Shown piece after piece: positions 51,144 to 59,391 of a stretch of DNA of 64,000 nucleotides. Numbering within the stretch: position 1 is the stretch's first letter; each line of letters opens with the position of its first letter. The stretch comes from Pseudobutyrivibrio ruminis HUN009 (lineage in GTDB: Bacteria; Bacillota; Clostridia; Lachnospirales; Lachnospiraceae), in assembly GCF_000703005.1 (NCBI RefSeq), contig NZ_JNLH01000001.1, forward strand, positions 1,853,001 through 1,917,000, written 5' to 3'. The notes beneath the pieces were generated by a model, which saw only the letters and a list, made by a program, of their open reading frames with translations, made no database searches and had not been told where the DNA came from. A program made the position numbers and the translations under genes.

Positions 51144-52913
51144 ATGGTTAATTTCAAAGAAGATGAGGCATTAAACACTCTCAATCACTCATGTGCTCAT
51201 ATGATGGCACAGGCTGTAAAGCATCTTTATCCAAATGCTAAGTTTTGGGTTGGTCCTGTTGTAGAGGAAGGATTCTACTATGATATGGACCTTGGCGATG
51301 TTATGCTTACAGATGAGGATATCGCAAAAATCGAAAAAGAAATGAAGAAGGTCGCTAAGACAGGAGCTAAGATTTATCGTCGTGAGATTTCTAAGGCTGA
51401 GGCTTTGGAAGAGTTCAAGGACGATCCTTACAAGGTAGACCTTATCAATAATATGGACGAGAATTCAACAGTTATTTCTTGCTACGATCAGGGAGATTTC
51501 ACTGATCTTTGCCGTGGACCTCACGTTGATAACGTAAAGCTTTGCCGTTACTTCAAGCTTGTTAAGCACTCTGGTGCTTATTGGAAGGGTGATGCTAACA
51601 ATCAGGTACTTAACCGTGTATACGGTGTTTGCTTCCCAACACAGGAGCAGCTTGATGAGCATCTTGCACTTCTTGAGGAAGCAAAAGAGCGTGATCACAG
51701 AAAGATTGGCAAGGATATGCAGCTTTTCATGGCTGACGATTTAATTGGTAAGGGACTTCCAATGTACCTTCCAAACGGTTACACAATCTGGACAGAGCTT
51801 GAGAATTACATCCGTAATAAAGAGCGTAAGCTTGGTTACCTTCACGTTATGACACCATGCGTTGGTACAGTTCAGCTTTATCAGACATCAGGTCACTGGG
51901 ATCATTACAAGGAGAACATGTTCCCAGCTATGGAAGTAGAAGGTGAGAACTTTGTCCTTCGTCCAATGAACTGCCCACATCATATGAGAATCTTTGCTAA
52001 CCGTCCACACTCATACAAGGAGCTTCCAATTCGTATTGCTGAAATCGCTCACGATTTCCGTTTCGAGTCTTCAGGAACACTTAAGGGTATTGAGAGAGGA
52101 CGTCACTTCTGCCAGAACGATTCACATATCTTCTGTACACAGGAGCAGATTAAGGACGAGGTTAAGGGCGTTTGTGATCTTATCTTCAGCACATACGAAG
52201 ATTTCGGTATCACAGATTACAGATGTGTTCTTTCACTTCGTGATCCAGCTGATACAAAGAAGTATCACCAGGATGATGAGATGTGGAACACAGCAGAGCA
52301 GGCTCTTCGTGAGACTCTTACAGAAATCGGTATTGAGTTCACAGAGGAAATCGGCGAGGCAGCATTCTACGGACCAAAGCTTGATGTTAATGTTAAGCCA
52401 GCTATTGGTAACGAGATTACACTTTCTACATGCCAGCTTGACTTCTGCTTACCAGCTAAGTTTGATCTTACATACACAGATGCAGAGTCTAACAAGCAGA
52501 CACCTGTAGTTATCCATAGAGCTATCCTTGGTTCACTTGATAGATTTATGGCTTACATTCTTGAGGAGACAAAGGGAAATCTTCCACTTTGGCTTGCACC
52601 TACACAGGTTAAGGTGCTTCCTGTAAAGAATGATGATGAAGAGCTTAATGCATATGCACAGAAGCTTGTTGATGCTCTTAACGATGCCGATGTACGTGTT
52701 GAGTTTGATACTCGTTCAGAGAAGCTTGGATACAAGATGCGTGAAGCACAGATTCAGAAGGTTCCTTATCTTGCTGTACTTGGTAAGAATGAGGAGGCTG
52801 AAGGAACAGTTTCATACAGACTTCACGGCGAGCAAGGCACTACAACAGTTTCATTTGATGAGTTTGTAGAGCTTATTGTTAATGAAATCAAGACAAAGGG
52901 TCGCAATAAATAA
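51144..52913 (+). CDS. thrS: Threonine--tRNA ligase, lacking the TGS domain
   Basis: ThrRS of 589 residues; the family is normally about 640. The protein starts directly in the editing-domain region (ALNTLNHSCAHMMAQAVKHLYP with the HxxxH-type zinc motif at about 13-22), so the N-terminal TGS domain of about 60 residues is missing. The editing domain (SCYDQGDFTDLCRGPHV), class II motifs (LRPMNCPHHMRIF, FRFESSGTLKGIERGR-type motif 2, VVIHRAILGSLDRFMA motif 3) and the anticodon-binding domain (from about 485) are complete. The start has AAAGGAGAA nine bases upstream and no better upstream start exists, since the T-box terminator intervenes. Confidence 0.96.
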   Translation: MVNFKEDEALNTLNHSCAHMMAQAVKHLYPNAKFWVGPVVEEGFYYDMDLGDVMLTDEDIAKIEKEMKKVAKTGAKIYRREISKAEALEEFKDDPYKVDLINNMDENSTVISCYDQGDFTDLCRGPHVDNVKLCRYFKLVKHSGAYWKGDANNQVLNRVYGVCFPTQEQLDEHLALLEEAKERDHRKIGKDMQLFMADDLIGKGLPMYLPNGYTIWTELENYIRNKERKLGYLHVMTPCVGTVQLYQTSGHWDHYKENMFPAMEVEGENFVLRPMNCPHHMRIFANRPHSYKELPIRIAEIAHDFRFESSGTLKGIERGRHFCQNDSHIFCTQEQIKDEVKGVCDLIFSTYEDFGITDYRCVLSLRDPADTKKYHQDDEMWNTAEQALRETLTEIGIEFTEEIGEAAFYGPKLDVNVKPAIGNEITLSTCQLDFCLPAKFDLTYTDAESNKQTPVVIHRAILGSLDRFMAYILEETKGNLPLWLAPTQVKVLPVKNDDEELNAYAQKLVDALNDADVRVEFDTRSEKLGYKMREAQIQKVPYLAVLGKNEEAEGTVSYRLHGEQGTTTVSFDEFVELIVNEIKTKGRNK

Positions 52914-52925
52914 TTAAAAGATATG

Positions 52926-52955
52926 GTGCCTGGTTTTTATGCCAGGCACTTTTTG
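52926..52955 (+). terminator. Terminator after thrS
   Basis: GTGCCTGG (52926-52933) pairs with CCAGGCAC (52942-52949), then TTTTTG. Confidence 0.88.
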
Positions 52956-52961
52956 TTTATT

Positions 52962-53873
52962 ATGGAAAATATGAATGAATGTAGGCTTTGTCCTAGAGAT
53001 TGTAAAGTAAATAGAACAAATTTAAAGGGAATATGTCAGGTATCTGATAAGCTTAAGATAGCCAGAATCGCCTTGCATTATTGGGAAGAACCATGTATTT
53101 CAGGGGAAAGCGGCAGCGGAGCTGTGTTTTTTTCAGGATGTAATCTTCATTGCGTGTTTTGTCAGAATGAAGAGATTAGCCATGGAAAAGTGGGCAAGGA
53201 AATCTCTGTAGAAGAGTTGGCGCGTCAGTTTGTTAAGCTCCAAAAACAAGGTGCAAACAATATAAATCTCGTAACAGGCACTCACTATATTCCACAGATT
53301 GTTCAAGCGGTGAAGCTGGCTAAAGCTGGTTTGGAAGATGGTAGTCGTCTTGAAATCCCTGTAATTTACAATACCAGTGGTTATGAGAAGGTGGAATCAT
53401 TAAAGCATCTAAAAGGAATAGTGGATGTATATCTGCCTGACTTTAAATATATGGATGAAGCGTTGGCTGGAAATTATTCCCATGCATCAGATTATCCGGA
53501 AGTTGCAAAGGCTGCTATTGCTGAGATGGTTCGTCAGTGTCCATCAGTGGAGTTTGACGAGCAAGGCTTTGTTAAATCAGGTGTCATAGTTAGACAGCTT
53601 TTACTGCCAGGTCACGTAAAGGATGCAAAAGCGATTATTAAATATTTGTTTGATAATTATCATGATAGTATTTTTATCAGCATGATGAGCCAGTATACAC
53701 CTATGCCTCATATAGCTTCAAAATACCCAGAATTAAATAGAAGAGTTACCAAACGTGAATACGATAGCCTTATTAATTACGCTTTGGATTTGGGCGTAGA
53801 AAATGCCTTTATACAGGATAGAAAAGTAGCGAAGGAGAGCTTTATTCCAGAGTTTTCTAACGAATGGGACTAG
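52962..53873 (+). CDS. Radical SAM protein, PflX-like
   Basis: The radical SAM cluster motif CNLHCVFC (C-x3-C-x2-C) lies near residue 60-67, and the N-terminus carries an extra cysteine group CRLCPRDCKVNR...GICQ typical of PflX/pyruvate-formate-lyase-activase-like proteins. The substrate is unknown. I place the start at ATG 52962 (303 residues); a longer frame from 52923 would begin inside the thrS terminator. ATG 52971 is also possible. No clear ribosome site is visible, so translation may be weak. Confidence 0.85.
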   Translation: MENMNECRLCPRDCKVNRTNLKGICQVSDKLKIARIALHYWEEPCISGESGSGAVFFSGCNLHCVFCQNEEISHGKVGKEISVEELARQFVKLQKQGANNINLVTGTHYIPQIVQAVKLAKAGLEDGSRLEIPVIYNTSGYEKVESLKHLKGIVDVYLPDFKYMDEALAGNYSHASDYPEVAKAAIAEMVRQCPSVEFDEQGFVKSGVIVRQLLLPGHVKDAKAIIKYLFDNYHDSIFISMMSQYTPMPHIASKYPELNRRVTKREYDSLINYALDLGVENAFIQDRKVAKESFIPEFSNEWD

Positions 53874-53928
53874 TTTATTGAATATTATTTCTTTTTAATA
53901 TTCACTAGTAGTTAATCTGGATTTAGGC

Positions 53929-53934
53929 TATACT
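53929..53934 (+). promoter_or_regulatory. -10 box of a probably leaderless holA transcript
   Basis: TATACT at 53929-53934 predicts a transcription start near 53941-53942, the A of the holA ATG. No ribosome-binding sequence precedes the ATG. The -35 region is weak. Confidence 0.5.
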
Positions 53935-53941
53935 TTTACCT

Positions 53942-54922
53942 ATGAGACGTATAGATGAAGATATTAGTTCAGGACAATTTCAAAATATATATTTGCTTTA
54001 TGGTGAGGAAGACTATTTAAAGCTTCAATACAAGAATAAGCTTTTGAAGGCTCTTGTAAATGAAGGGGATAATATGAACTTCACCAAATACGAGGACAAT
54101 GGCATCAACGTAGGCCAGGTTATTGATCAGGCTGAGACAATGCCATTTTTTGCTGAGCACAGAGTCATTCTTATAGAAAATAGTGGTTTCGGCAAAAAGA
54201 TGCCAGAGGATTTGGGCAACTATCTATCTAGTATTCCGGATTTCACTATATTTATTTTTGTTGAGCCTTCTGCAGATAAAAGAGGAAAGCTATATAAGGC
54301 AGCAAAAGCTGCAGGTCGAGACATAGAGATGAATATGCCTAATGAAAGTGTCTTGGCTAAATGGGTTGGAGGTCAGCTCAATGCTGCTGGCAAACAAATG
54401 AAGCGAGATGCCTGGTCTCAGTTTTTGAACATGACTCACGACTCAATGGATAACATGGCTACGGAGCTTGATAAGCTTGTTTCTTATGTAGGGGATAGGA
54501 ATCAGATTACTTTGGAGGACGTCAATGCTATCTGTATTGCCCGAGTCGAGACAAAGATTTTCGATATGCTAAATGCTATTTCTGCCAAGGATTTGAAAAA
54601 GACATTGGACTTGTATCAGGATATGCTTTCTGCAAAGGAACCTCCTATGAGAATCCTGACTATGATAGTTCGCCAGTTCAGACAGATGAAGGTTATTAAG
54701 GAGCTTTCAGCGTACGGCAATAATGCTGGAACTATTGCAAGCAAAGTGGGAATGCCAGATTTTGCTGTGAAGCGTACAATGCAGCTGGCTAACAATTTTT
54801 CTTCAAGGGAAATTACAAATCTATTGAATGATGCAGCTGATTTCGAAGAGCAATTTAAGACTGGTCGCTTGGATGAAAAGCTGGCTGTAGAACTTATTAT
54901 TATGAAATATGCAGGTAAATAA
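53942..54922 (+). CDS. holA: DNA polymerase III, delta subunit
   Basis: The delta subunit opens the sliding clamp in the replisome clamp loader. The 326-residue protein begins with the typical IYLLYGEEDYL block (about 16-26), has the FFAEHRVILIEN strand and the helical collar region (LLNDAADFEEQFKTGRLDEKLAVELIIM at the end). In many Firmicutes holA directly follows comEC; here about 6.5 kb separates them. A terminator follows. Confidence 0.94.
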   Translation: MRRIDEDISSGQFQNIYLLYGEEDYLKLQYKNKLLKALVNEGDNMNFTKYEDNGINVGQVIDQAETMPFFAEHRVILIENSGFGKKMPEDLGNYLSSIPDFTIFIFVEPSADKRGKLYKAAKAAGRDIEMNMPNESVLAKWVGGQLNAAGKQMKRDAWSQFLNMTHDSMDNMATELDKLVSYVGDRNQITLEDVNAICIARVETKIFDMLNAISAKDLKKTLDLYQDMLSAKEPPMRILTMIVRQFRQMKVIKELSAYGNNAGTIASKVGMPDFAVKRTMQLANNFSSREITNLLNDAADFEEQFKTGRLDEKLAVELIIMKYAGK

Positions 54923-54925
54923 AAG

Positions 54926-54960
54926 GCTCTGTCCCTATGCATGGGACAGAGCTTTATTTT
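54926..54960. terminator. Terminator between holA and the FIST-GGDEF gene
   Basis: The perfect 10-bp stem GCTCTGTCCC/GGGACAGAGC (54926-54935 with 54943-54952) has a T-rich tail on the plus side and AAAA upstream, so it may serve both converging genes. Confidence 0.9.
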
Positions 54961-56730
54961 TTATTTTATACATGTCTTGTTTTTACCAGTTTCCTTGGCT
55001 TCATAAAGAGCCAAATCTGCTCGCTTGAATACTGATTCGGCAGTATCCCCAGCGATGAAAGCGGTAAGCCCAAGGCTTACAGTAGGAGAGTCTATTCCAT
55101 CAAATTTTATGCTGGAGACTCGTTTTCTGGCTTCTTCAATATTGGATAAAACTTCATCTAGCTTTAATGTAGGGGCGATAAACATAAATTCTTCGCCGCC
55201 CCAGCGTCCGATAATTCCGCTAGGGAGTTTTTCAACTTCGTTATCCAGCTGCTTGGAAAGCTCTTTTAGAACGATATCACCCATGGTATGACCATATGTA
55301 TCATTAATTTCTTTAAAATTATCAATATCCACAATACCTATAATCATATCAAAGCCGTTTTTATTCGCTCTATCAATGGCGTTTGAAACAAGCTTGTTGA
55401 GCATTCTGCGATTATATAATCCTGTTAGTTCGTCAGTATCTGCAATCTCTTGCAGCTTTTCGTTGGCCTCCTGAAGCTCAGCAGCTGTGACGTTAATAAA
55501 GTTGGCCAAACGACGTACCATAGAAACCTGACTGTGCATTTTTTGCTCTTCTGGTATAGGCAGAGCTTTGTCGCCATTAAATGATGGCTGAACAATAGCC
55601 TTTTCACCTTCACGCATGCCAATTGCTATCAATGTGACATGATGCTCGATGATGTGGTCCCCCATGCGCATAATCTCTCCGCTTGAGTAGAATCCTGAGG
55701 TTGGAGAGATGGCTGCAAATGGTGCTGTTTCCTTGTTGATAAGGTATTTCCAGTAAAGTCGTCGGACTCCGCAGCTATACAAGAATATTGCTTGTGGTGC
55801 GAAGGTCTTTACTTTTTTTACAAGAGCAATTACGTCTTCCTTGATTACATCAGGGTCTCCGTAGGAAAGATTGATTGGAGTTCCTGGGTCGATATCAGCT
55901 GCAAGAATAATAGAGTTATCTTCGTTATTACATGAAAAAGGTAATCGTAATACTTCATTGCCATGCTGATGAGACATTATTGGGAATTCCAATATGTTTG
56001 AAAAGAAGTTTTCATCAGCCTGGATATCCAAGTACTTGCTATATAATTTGCCAGCAGGGATATTATTGATTTCAAATAGCTGTTTGCCCTTTATTTTGGT
56101 GACTTTTAATTCCTTGCCTAATGCCTTCCAGCCTATTGCATGGTGCACATCGATATGAAAATCTGGACCGGAATAGGTTATCACAAGGACACCATTAGGA
56201 GAGATGTCATTCTCATCTATTACACAGGTATTTTCATCAGATATTGTGACGGCGGCACTTCCTCCACCAAATACGAAAATATCTTTATGGCATTTTTCTA
56301 CGTTATTTAAAATGATATGACTGTTAATCGATTTGAGGGTAATAAGTAATTCGGCTGCTACGATATTTTCCGTTGAATCTATAAAATCTGATATGCTTTT
56401 CCCTACAATGTCTTCATTTCCTGGAATGCAATTGAATAATTTGACCTGGGTTGAGGTGCTTTCAAAAACAGAGACAGAAATAACCATTCCTTCATCAACT
56501 AGATGGCCATCGCAAATACCACCGTTGGTGCTGGTTCCGCCAATTGACGCAGTTGGAAAGGCATCAAGAATTTCAGAAATAACAGTATCAATTTCTGATG
56601 TATCGATGCCATTTGTGTAAATATGAAATAGAATTGATGAATAAGAATCATTGCCAATTTCTTTGTGCAAAGAATTCAGTACATTTTCTATATGAGATGT
56701 ATTCTCAAGTTCATAATTGTATTGTTTCAA
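54961..56730 (-). CDS. FIST-domain sensor diguanylate cyclase
   Basis: This 589-residue soluble protein has an N-terminal FIST domain (about 5-190) with the FPTASIGGTSTNGG block, a FIST-C domain (about 200-380) and, after a short coiled coil (MVRRLANFINVTAAELQEANEKLQ, about 405-430), a GGDEF domain (about 432-585) with DELTGLYNRRML and active site RWGGEEF. The inhibitory RxxD site is absent. GGDEF makes cyclic-di-GMP; FIST domains are thought to bind small ligands such as amino acids. I choose TTG 56730 (GAGGGC six bases upstream); ATG 56796 is an alternative. A PilZ gene is divergent next door. Confidence 0.88.
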   Translation of the reverse strand: MKQYNYELENTSHIENVLNSLHKEIGNDSYSSILFHIYTNGIDTSEIDTVISEILDAFPTASIGGTSTNGGICDGHLVDEGMVISVSVFESTSTQVKLFNCIPGNEDIVGKSISDFIDSTENIVAAELLITLKSINSHIILNNVEKCHKDIFVFGGGSAAVTISDENTCVIDENDISPNGVLVITYSGPDFHIDVHHAIGWKALGKELKVTKIKGKQLFEINNIPAGKLYSKYLDIQADENFFSNILEFPIMSHQHGNEVLRLPFSCNNEDNSIILAADIDPGTPINLSYGDPDVIKEDVIALVKKVKTFAPQAIFLYSCGVRRLYWKYLINKETAPFAAISPTSGFYSSGEIMRMGDHIIEHHVTLIAIGMREGEKAIVQPSFNGDKALPIPEEQKMHSQVSMVRRLANFINVTAAELQEANEKLQEIADTDELTGLYNRRMLNKLVSNAIDRANKNGFDMIIGIVDIDNFKEINDTYGHTMGDIVLKELSKQLDNEVEKLPSGIIGRWGGEEFMFIAPTLKLDEVLSNIEEARKRVSSIKFDGIDSPTVSLGLTAFIAGDTAESVFKRADLALYEAKETGKNKTCIK

Positions 56731-56889
56731 ATTATCGCCCTCATTGGATTTACATATTTCCTCTTTAAATATACATAATACTGTACGATAAATCATGCAA
56801 ATTGTGTGAAGTATTTGTTACGAAAGATATTGGATATAATGGCTAATTCTCTAGTAGTCAGGAATTTTTTTCTTTGTTAAAATTAAAAT

Positions 56890-57705
56890 ATGAATAAAGG
56901 TAAAGCGATTACTAAATTACATATTTCAGATGTGACTGAAAAGGCGCGCATCTCTGTGCAAGCAACTCTTGAGAATAAAAAACTGGAGCTGCCTACGGAG
57001 TATGCCGTTTTGGATGAAAAAGAGCAAGAAGAATTTACTGCTAAGTTTGGTAATAAAGGTATCCCAATAGAGAACATTATTCAAATGTGGCAGAACTCTG
57101 TTAGAGAAGTAGATTTTACTGGAAGCGTTTCAAAACTTGATTTGATAGTAGTGAATGATCAAGGTGTTTTTATTTGGGAAAATATCAAAATATATAGATT
57201 CACTTTTTCGTCAGGACGTTCAATCCACGTTGTATTACCATTATTAGAAGAGGGAAATAAATATAATAGACGTCGTGGAGTGCGCATTAATATTGATAAG
57301 GTTATGGAGGTAGAGCAGGACGACGTAATGTATTCGGTTATCGTCCGAGATTTATCATATTGCGGAGTTGGATTCGTAGAGCCTTTAGGTTCTCAAATTG
57401 ATCCAAATCGAGAGTTTATATTACATCTTACAGAGAATAGTGATGATGGTGAAAGGGAAGTAGGAAAGTTTTTTGGAAGAATTATTAACCAAAAGGACGA
57501 TGAGAATGGTGGTACTTTTAGCGGGTGTACTATTTCATCAGACCATGCAGCTTTTCTACAAAGATATATTGCTACAAAGCAGATTGAGGCTATTAGAGGA
57601 AAGAGTAATTCATCAGGTATAAAAAGAATTAAGACGGGAGAGTTCTGGAAAGAAGATATAGCAGAAGAAATTAGTAAGTCTGAAGAAGATGAAGAGCAAG
57701 AATAA
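56890..57705 (+). CDS. PilZ-domain protein (YcgR-like layout)
   Basis: This 271-residue protein has an N-terminal half of beta character (about 1-120) like the YcgR-N region and a PilZ domain with RxxxR at 128-132 (RRGVR) and D154-x-S156-x-x-G159 (DLSYCG), the cyclic-di-GMP signature. The tail is acidic. It lies divergent from the FIST-GGDEF gene, 159 bases apart, so a local signal-output pair is likely. No flagellar genes are in the window. Confidence 0.85.
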   Translation: MNKGKAITKLHISDVTEKARISVQATLENKKLELPTEYAVLDEKEQEEFTAKFGNKGIPIENIIQMWQNSVREVDFTGSVSKLDLIVVNDQGVFIWENIKIYRFTFSSGRSIHVVLPLLEEGNKYNRRRGVRINIDKVMEVEQDDVMYSVIVRDLSYCGVGFVEPLGSQIDPNREFILHLTENSDDGEREVGKFFGRIINQKDDENGGTFSGCTISSDHAAFLQRYIATKQIEAIRGKSNSSGIKRIKTGEFWKEDIAEEISKSEEDEEQE

Positions 57706-57718
57706 AAATAACAACAAA

Positions 57719-57751
57719 AAAGCATCGGCTGACGGGACCGATGCTTTTATT
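57719..57751. terminator. Bidirectional terminator between the PilZ gene and rpsT
   Basis: AGCATCGG (57721-57728) pairs with CCGATGCT (57738-57745), flanked by A-run and T-run. Confidence 0.88.
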
Positions 57752-57765
57752 ATTTCGTATTTAAA

Positions 57766-58029
57766 TTAAGCAAGTGTGTTTACAAGCTTTGAAAGACGAG
57801 ATACCTTACGGCTAACTGTGTTGTCGTGGTAAACGCCCTTAGAACCAGCCATCTCGATAACCTTGATAGCAGCCTTAAGCTCAGCCTCTGCAACAGCCTT
57901 ATCGCCAGCTTCTACAGCAGCCTCAACACGCTTAACGTATGTCTTAACCTCTGATCTGATTGCCTTATTGCGCTCTGTTCTGATAGCTGTTACCTGAACA
58001 CGCTTCTTAGCAGACTTAATATTTGCCAT
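57766..58029 (-). CDS. rpsT: 30S ribosomal protein S20
   Basis: This 87-residue basic protein begins ANIKSAKKRVQVTAIRTERNKAIRS, the S20 pattern with its KSAKKR motif, and ends in the expected HDNTVSRKVSRLSKLV block. S20 binds 16S rRNA in the small-subunit body. The ribosome site GGAGGTG precedes the start. The gene normally lies next to holA in Firmicutes. Confidence 0.97.
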   Translation of the reverse strand: MANIKSAKKRVQVTAIRTERNKAIRSEVKTYVKRVEAAVEAGDKAVAEAELKAAIKVIEMAGSKGVYHDNTVSRKVSRLSKLVNTLA

Positions 58030-58187
58030 GTGTTGCTACACCTCCAATTTGTATAATTATAAAATGTTCAAATTAAATACGTTGTAGCCGGACACGGACA
58101 GTTCAACGCATACTCAAATATAATAGTTAATGAATCCCTAGTTGTCAATAGTTTGGGAATATTTTTATTGAAATAATGTAAATATTT

Positions 58188-59390
58188 CTACTTATCTAAT
58201 AAAAATTGGGCAAGAACCTGATTACTTACATCTATTCCTATGTCTGTAAGGAATAATCGTCCCTCTTTAGCGTCCATAAAGCCCTGATTTCGAAGGGCGG
58301 TAATAATTGGACCATATATTGCTTCGATATCGATTCCAAACATATTGAAGAAGTCTGAGCGATTGACGCCATCTATTTTTCTAAGACCAAGGAACATGAA
58401 TTCTTCCATAGCTTCTTTTTTAGAGAGGGCATTTTCATTGTCATAGAAAGGAGAGGAAAACTCGGTAGGAACTTCCTTACCTTCTGCAATCTGTTCAGCT
58501 ATTTCGCAGTATTTGTATATGTCACGAATGTTGTCTGCACGCTTGTTTTGGTAAAGAGTAGCAGCACCGAGACCAAGTCCTAAATATGGAACACGGTCCC
58601 AATAGCCTATATTGTGGCGGCAAACCTTTCCACCGCGGGCATAGTTGGAAATCTCGTATCGTTTATAACCTTTCTTTTCAAGGTAGTCCATTGTGAATTT
58701 GTATAAATGATAAGATTCTTCGTCTGTAGGTAAATCCTCGGTTTCCATTCCAGCGTGCTGCTTAACAGCATCGAATTTGTATTTATCGTAGAATGGAGTA
58801 CCTTCTTCAATAATCAAAGAGTAAGCAGATATATGCTCTGGTCGAAGCATAGTGACTGCGTTTAATGTGCGCTCAAGCTTTTCCACTGTTTGGTGAGGCA
58901 ATCCTGTCATGATATCTACATTTACATTGTCAAAGCCTGCTTTACGAACTAAATCGAAGGTGTGGAGAAAACGATTGTAGTCGTGGATTCGTCCAAGCTC
59001 CCTTAATTCATCGTCATTTGCTGATTGCAGACCAATGGATAGTCTGTTGATTCCAACGCTTCGGTACACATTTAGCTTTTCAGCTGATAGTGTTCCAGGG
59101 TTACATTCGACGGATATTTCTGCCAATGGATTGACTCTGAAGGATGATTTTATGGTGGTAATAATTGAATCCATCAAATCTTCGGAAAGCCACGATGGGG
59201 TACCGCCGCCAACATAAATCGTAGCTACTTCAACGCCATGGACCTGGTTTGCCATATATTTTATTTCAGTGCACAAAGCAGCGACATAACGTCGCTGCAT
59301 TTTTTCATCAAACACTCCTGAAAGGAAGTCGCAATATAAACATTTTTTTACACAGAATGGTATATGAATATATAGTTCGATAGGAGTCAT
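58188..59390 (-). CDS. hemW: Radical SAM heme chaperone HemW
   Basis: This 400-residue protein was formerly often mislabelled oxygen-independent coproporphyrinogen oxidase. The radical SAM motif is FCVKKCLYCDF (C-x3-C-x2-C, about 12-22); GGGTPSWL, ECNPGTL, RLSIGLQSANDDELR and the C-terminal HemN-like domain follow. The single CxxxCxxC, with no fourth Cys (CxxxCxxCxC in HemN), supports HemW. It starts one base after the lepA stop. Confidence 0.95.
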   Translation of the reverse strand: MTPIELYIHIPFCVKKCLYCDFLSGVFDEKMQRRYVAALCTEIKYMANQVHGVEVATIYVGGGTPSWLSEDLMDSIITTIKSSFRVNPLAEISVECNPGTLSAEKLNVYRSVGINRLSIGLQSANDDELRELGRIHDYNRFLHTFDLVRKAGFDNVNVDIMTGLPHQTVEKLERTLNAVTMLRPEHISAYSLIIEEGTPFYDKYKFDAVKQHAGMETEDLPTDEESYHLYKFTMDYLEKKGYKRYEISNYARGGKVCRHNIGYWDRVPYLGLGLGAATLYQNKRADNIRDIYKYCEIAEQIAEGKEVPTEFSSPFYDNENALSKKEAMEEFMFLGLRKIDGVNRSDFFNMFGIDIEAIYGPIITALRNQGFMDAKEGRLFLTDIGIDVSNQVLAQFLLDK

Positions 59391-59391
59391 T

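Noticed and set aside
52923..52961. N-terminal extension of the radical SAM protein
   Set aside because: The segment is the thrS terminator stem; coding there is unlikely.
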